From an uncultured bacterium (GTDB lineage Bacteria; Vulcanimicrobiota; Vulcanimicrobiia; Vulcanimicrobiales; Vulcanimicrobiaceae): a stretch of 33,721 nt of DNA. The notes below the pieces were generated by a model. The model saw nothing but the letters and a program-made list of their open reading frames with translations, was not told where the DNA came from and made no database searches. Positions 31,858 to 33,721 of this stretch are shown in pieces. Positions within the stretch are counted from its first letter, which is position 1, and each line of letters begins with the position of its first letter. Where the stretch lies: the NCBI GenBank assembly GCA_903829325.1, contig CAIKPM010000031.1:1-33721 (forward strand), read 5' to 3'. The position numbers and the translations under genes were made by a program.

Positions 31858-32621
31858 TTGAAAATTGGGTTGGTTTTCACACCCTCGTAAAACGCGAGTG
31901 GCAGCGCACGATGAAAATCCTCAATCAGGTGATTTGGCCTCCGATTATTACCACGGTCTTATACGTCTTCGTCTTTGGTTTGGCGCTTGGTAGTCGGATT
32001 AAATCGGTCGATGGTGTTTCCTACGGTGCGTTTTTAATCCCCGGTTTAATCATGCTGCAAATTATCGATGCCTCGTATGGGGAGTGCAGTAGCTCGCTGT
32101 TTCAAAGTCGCTTTTTGGGTTCGATCGGCGAATTGTTGGTGGCTCCGCTTTCGGCGTTTGAATTGGTTTCTGGGTTTTTGCTCGCCGGGGTGATGCGGGC
32201 GTTTTTTATCGCTTTCTTGATTCTGTCGGTTGGGGCAGTGTTGACGCATGCGTTGCCGCACGTTTGGTGGCTTGCGATCGTCGTGGTTGGTTTGGTTGCG
32301 ACCTTATTTTCCGCGTTGGGGATTGTTTTTGGGTTAATGGCCGAAAAATTCGATCATATCGCGGTCTTGACGACCTTCGTGATCACGCCTTTAACTTTTG
32401 TTGGCGGTGTGTTTACCTCGATTACGTTTTTGCCGCCGCTGATGCGTTTTATTTCGTACGTCAATCCGATTTTTTACATGATCGATGCCTTGAGGTATTG
32501 CTTCACCTTGCATAGTGATGTCTCGATTGTGCTCTCGCTGACGGTCATCACGAGCCTTACTGCGGCTGCAACCTTTTTAGCATTTCAATTGGTTGCTTCT
32601 GGCTATAAGTTGCGTCTCTAA
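31854..32621 (+). CDS. ABC-2 type exporter, permease
   Basis: The 255-residue protein has six predicted membrane segments in the ABC-2 pattern: a cytoplasmic start (LVKREWQRTMKILNQV), a first helix PPIITTVLYVFVFGLALG, central helices, and the family motif around FISYVNPIFYMIDALRYCF near residue 205. The KREW... and NP-x-x-Y-x-I-D-x-x-R phrases are typical of the DrrB/NodJ-like branch. It pairs with the ATPase just upstream: start GTG 31854 overlaps that gene's stop as GTGA, with AGAGG upstream. Its stop overlaps the next start as TAATG. One ATPase and one permease is a complete half set for a homodimeric exporter. Substrate unknown. Confidence 0.93.
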   Translation: MIENWVGFHTLVKREWQRTMKILNQVIWPPIITTVLYVFVFGLALGSRIKSVDGVSYGAFLIPGLIMLQIIDASYGECSSSLFQSRFLGSIGELLVAPLSAFELVSGFLLAGVMRAFFIAFLILSVGAVLTHALPHVWWLAIVVVGLVATLFSALGIVFGLMAEKFDHIAVLTTFVITPLTFVGGVFTSITFLPPLMRFISYVNPIFYMIDALRYCFTLHSDVSIVLSLTVITSLTAAATFLAFQLVASGYKLRL

Positions 32622-33319
32622 TGGCTGATCATCCTGAGCGTCATGTGTTACGCGGTCGCGATATGCGGGATCTTGTTTTGGGCATGTCCGATGGCTTGAC
32701 GGTGCCGTTTGCGCTTGCTGCGGGGATTTCGGGGGCGATGGCTTCGAGTCGTATCATTGTCACTGCGGGTGCAGCCGAGATTATCGCGGGGGCGATCTCG
32801 ATGGGCGTAGGTGGCTACCTTGCGGCGCGCACCGAGGCTGAGCATTACCAGGCTGAGGAGCGCCGCGAGTTGCGCGAAACCCACGAGGTGCCGCATCGCG
32901 AGGTGGCCGAGGTGAAAGAGGTTTTCGCGGGGTTTGGTTTTCCCGAGAAGCTGATTAACGAAGCGACCGAGGTGATTGTGAGTGATCGCAAGCGATGGGT
33001 TGAATTCATGATGCGTCTGGAATTAAACCTGGAAAAACCGCACGAGGGTGCGGCACCGCGGAGTGCGCTGTGCGTGGGCAGTGGCTATGCTTTAGGTGGA
33101 ATCATCCCATTGTTTCCGTATGTGATTTTATCGAGTGTGCAAAGCGGGTTATTGCTTTCAGCGATAGTGACGTGTATTGCGCTAGCGGTCTTGGGTGGAT
33201 GGAAGGCACGAGTATTCCGCACGCGCGTACTGAGCGGCGCGCTAGGCTCAGCGGTCACAGGCGCGCTCGCCGCGGGCGCGGCGTACGGCTTGACGCATGT
33301 GTTTTTGTCACGGATGTAG
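32621..33319 (+). CDS. VIT1/CCC1-family Fe/Mn transporter
   Basis: The 232-residue protein has the family opening RDMRDLVLGMSDGLTVPFALAAGISGA, a second helix with AGAISMGVGGYLAARTEAEHY, a charged middle region with glutamates and histidines (YQAEERRELRETHEVPHREVAEVKEVF) that in relatives binds metal, and three C-terminal membrane helices. VIT1/CCC1 proteins move iron or manganese across membranes, storing or exporting excess metal. The ATG at 32621 overlaps the permease stop as TAATG, placing it in the same transcript as the exporter. The length is normal for bacterial members. Which metal it handles and any link to the exporter are unknown. Confidence 0.92.
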   Translation: MADHPERHVLRGRDMRDLVLGMSDGLTVPFALAAGISGAMASSRIIVTAGAAEIIAGAISMGVGGYLAARTEAEHYQAEERRELRETHEVPHREVAEVKEVFAGFGFPEKLINEATEVIVSDRKRWVEFMMRLELNLEKPHEGAAPRSALCVGSGYALGGIIPLFPYVILSSVQSGLLLSAIVTCIALAVLGGWKARVFRTRVLSGALGSAVTGALAAGAAYGLTHVFLSRM

Positions 33320-33347
33320 GCGCTCGGTGCGATGGTAGATTGCTATA

Positions 33348-33713
33348 CTAAAGGACGAATTTGCTAACAGTTCCGTTCACCTAATCGCCAAACCAAATGT
33401 TTCCATCGGGTCCCATGAGTATGGTTACCGGGCTAAAACTAGTTGGTATATTGTTTCCGGTTGCATGGCTGTATAATGTGATCACCCCAGCGGTTGTAAT
33501 TTTTCCGATCGATGCTATTCCACCGGCGGTGAACCATAAGTTGCCATCTGGGCCAACCGTAATGCTGTTTGGGTTCGCACCAGTACTAAGACTATAGGTT
33601 GTTGCTGTCGTGCCTGTTGGGTAAGCGTCGGTCGCACACCGTCTTGCTGGATCTAACGTAGCTCGCGATAATATTGGCATATCCCTATTCGTCTCGAGGT
33701 TGGTATGTCCGTA
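33348..33713 (-). pseudogene. Decayed or truncated streptogramin-lyase-like (Vgb/NHL repeat) fragment
   Basis: The main open frame (33680-33381) encodes 99 residues with two repeats of the virginiamycin B lyase type: SITVGPDGNLWFTAGGIASIGKITTAG and MGPDGNIWFGD. Full proteins have about seven such blades and usually a signal peptide. Here the frame starts at a stop (33714-33716), has no signal sequence, and is interrupted by an in-frame TAG (33383-33381), after which VNGTVSKF looks like the continuation of the same blade before TAG 33350-33348. It is thus a remnant of a gene or a cassette cut at both ends. The stretch is A/T-richer than the rest of the window. If TAG is read through elsewhere or is a sequencing error, part could be live. 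Confidence 0.6.
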
Positions 33714-33721
33714 TTAGAATC

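Noticed and set aside
1-33721. CRISPR arrays, insertion sequences, phage or toxin-antitoxin modules
   Set aside because: No regular direct repeats with spacers, transposase or integrase motifs, or recognised toxin pairs were seen.

Overview
The window is about 33.7 kb of gene-dense bacterial chromosome, G+C-rich by eye, with almost no non-coding space: the longest gene-free stretches are under 200 bases. The block PIN/TRAM protein - ispD - ispF - gltX - cysE - cysS - rlmB - sigH reproduces a gene order well known from Bacillota (yacL-ispD-ispF-gltX-cysE-cysS-rlmB-sigH). The two lipoprotein signals, the lipoprotein-type PBP4, the TMEM260-like membrane protein and the streptogramin-lyase-like fragment at the right edge would also suit an uncultivated Terrabacteria lineage such as Eremiobacterota (WPS-2). 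That placement is inference; no 16S rRNA or other decisive marker is present.

Layout. (1) 1-3133, minus strand: the start of topA, a tiny lipoprotein gene overlapping it, and two overlapping polytopic membrane proteins (one DUF2723/TMEM260-like). (2) 3132-5932, plus strand: serA, a histidine-type phosphatase likely to act as phosphoserine phosphatase, and a SprT-like metalloprotease; rpmB follows on the minus strand. (3) 6236-15637, plus strand: a chain plsX, hemW, PIN/TRAM, ispD, ispF, gltX, cysE, cysS, rlmB in which each gene overlaps the next, mostly by the four bases ATGA. hemW seems to start at an AUC codon and ispD carries an unfamiliar C-terminal extension. (4) 15659-19996: a good sigma70-type promoter, sigH, a LuxR-type regulator, a GT39-like membrane glycosyltransferase and a lipoprotein PBP4 (dacB). 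(5) 20009-24247: an unknown minus-strand gene, an ACT-domain malic enzyme behind a potentially structured leader, an orphan OmpR-type response regulator, and an unknown two-gene minus-strand operon. (6) 24414-27774, minus strand: the complete nadA-nadB-nadC operon for quinolinate-dependent NAD synthesis. (7) 27842-33319, plus strand: a secreted beta-propeller/phosphatase-fold protein lacking the usual active-site signatures, then a coupled four-gene set of an apparently inactive DDAH-like protein, an ABC-2 exporter ATPase and permease, and a VIT1/CCC1-like metal transporter. (8) 33348-33713, minus strand: a decayed or truncated streptogramin-lyase-like fragment.

Metabolic logic. SerA and its neighbouring phosphatase supply serine, which CysE acetylates towards cysteine; CysS then charges cysteine to tRNA. 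Aspartate and dihydroxyacetone phosphate feed NAD through NadB, NadA and NadC. IspD and IspF serve the MEP isoprenoid route and PlsX starts phospholipid synthesis. Most of the window is housekeeping. I found no CRISPR array, insertion sequence, phage genes, rRNA or tRNA. The points most worth following are the non-canonical hemW start, the two apparent pseudoenzymes, the IspD extension, the malic enzyme leader, the hidden lipoprotein and the unknown gene pair.
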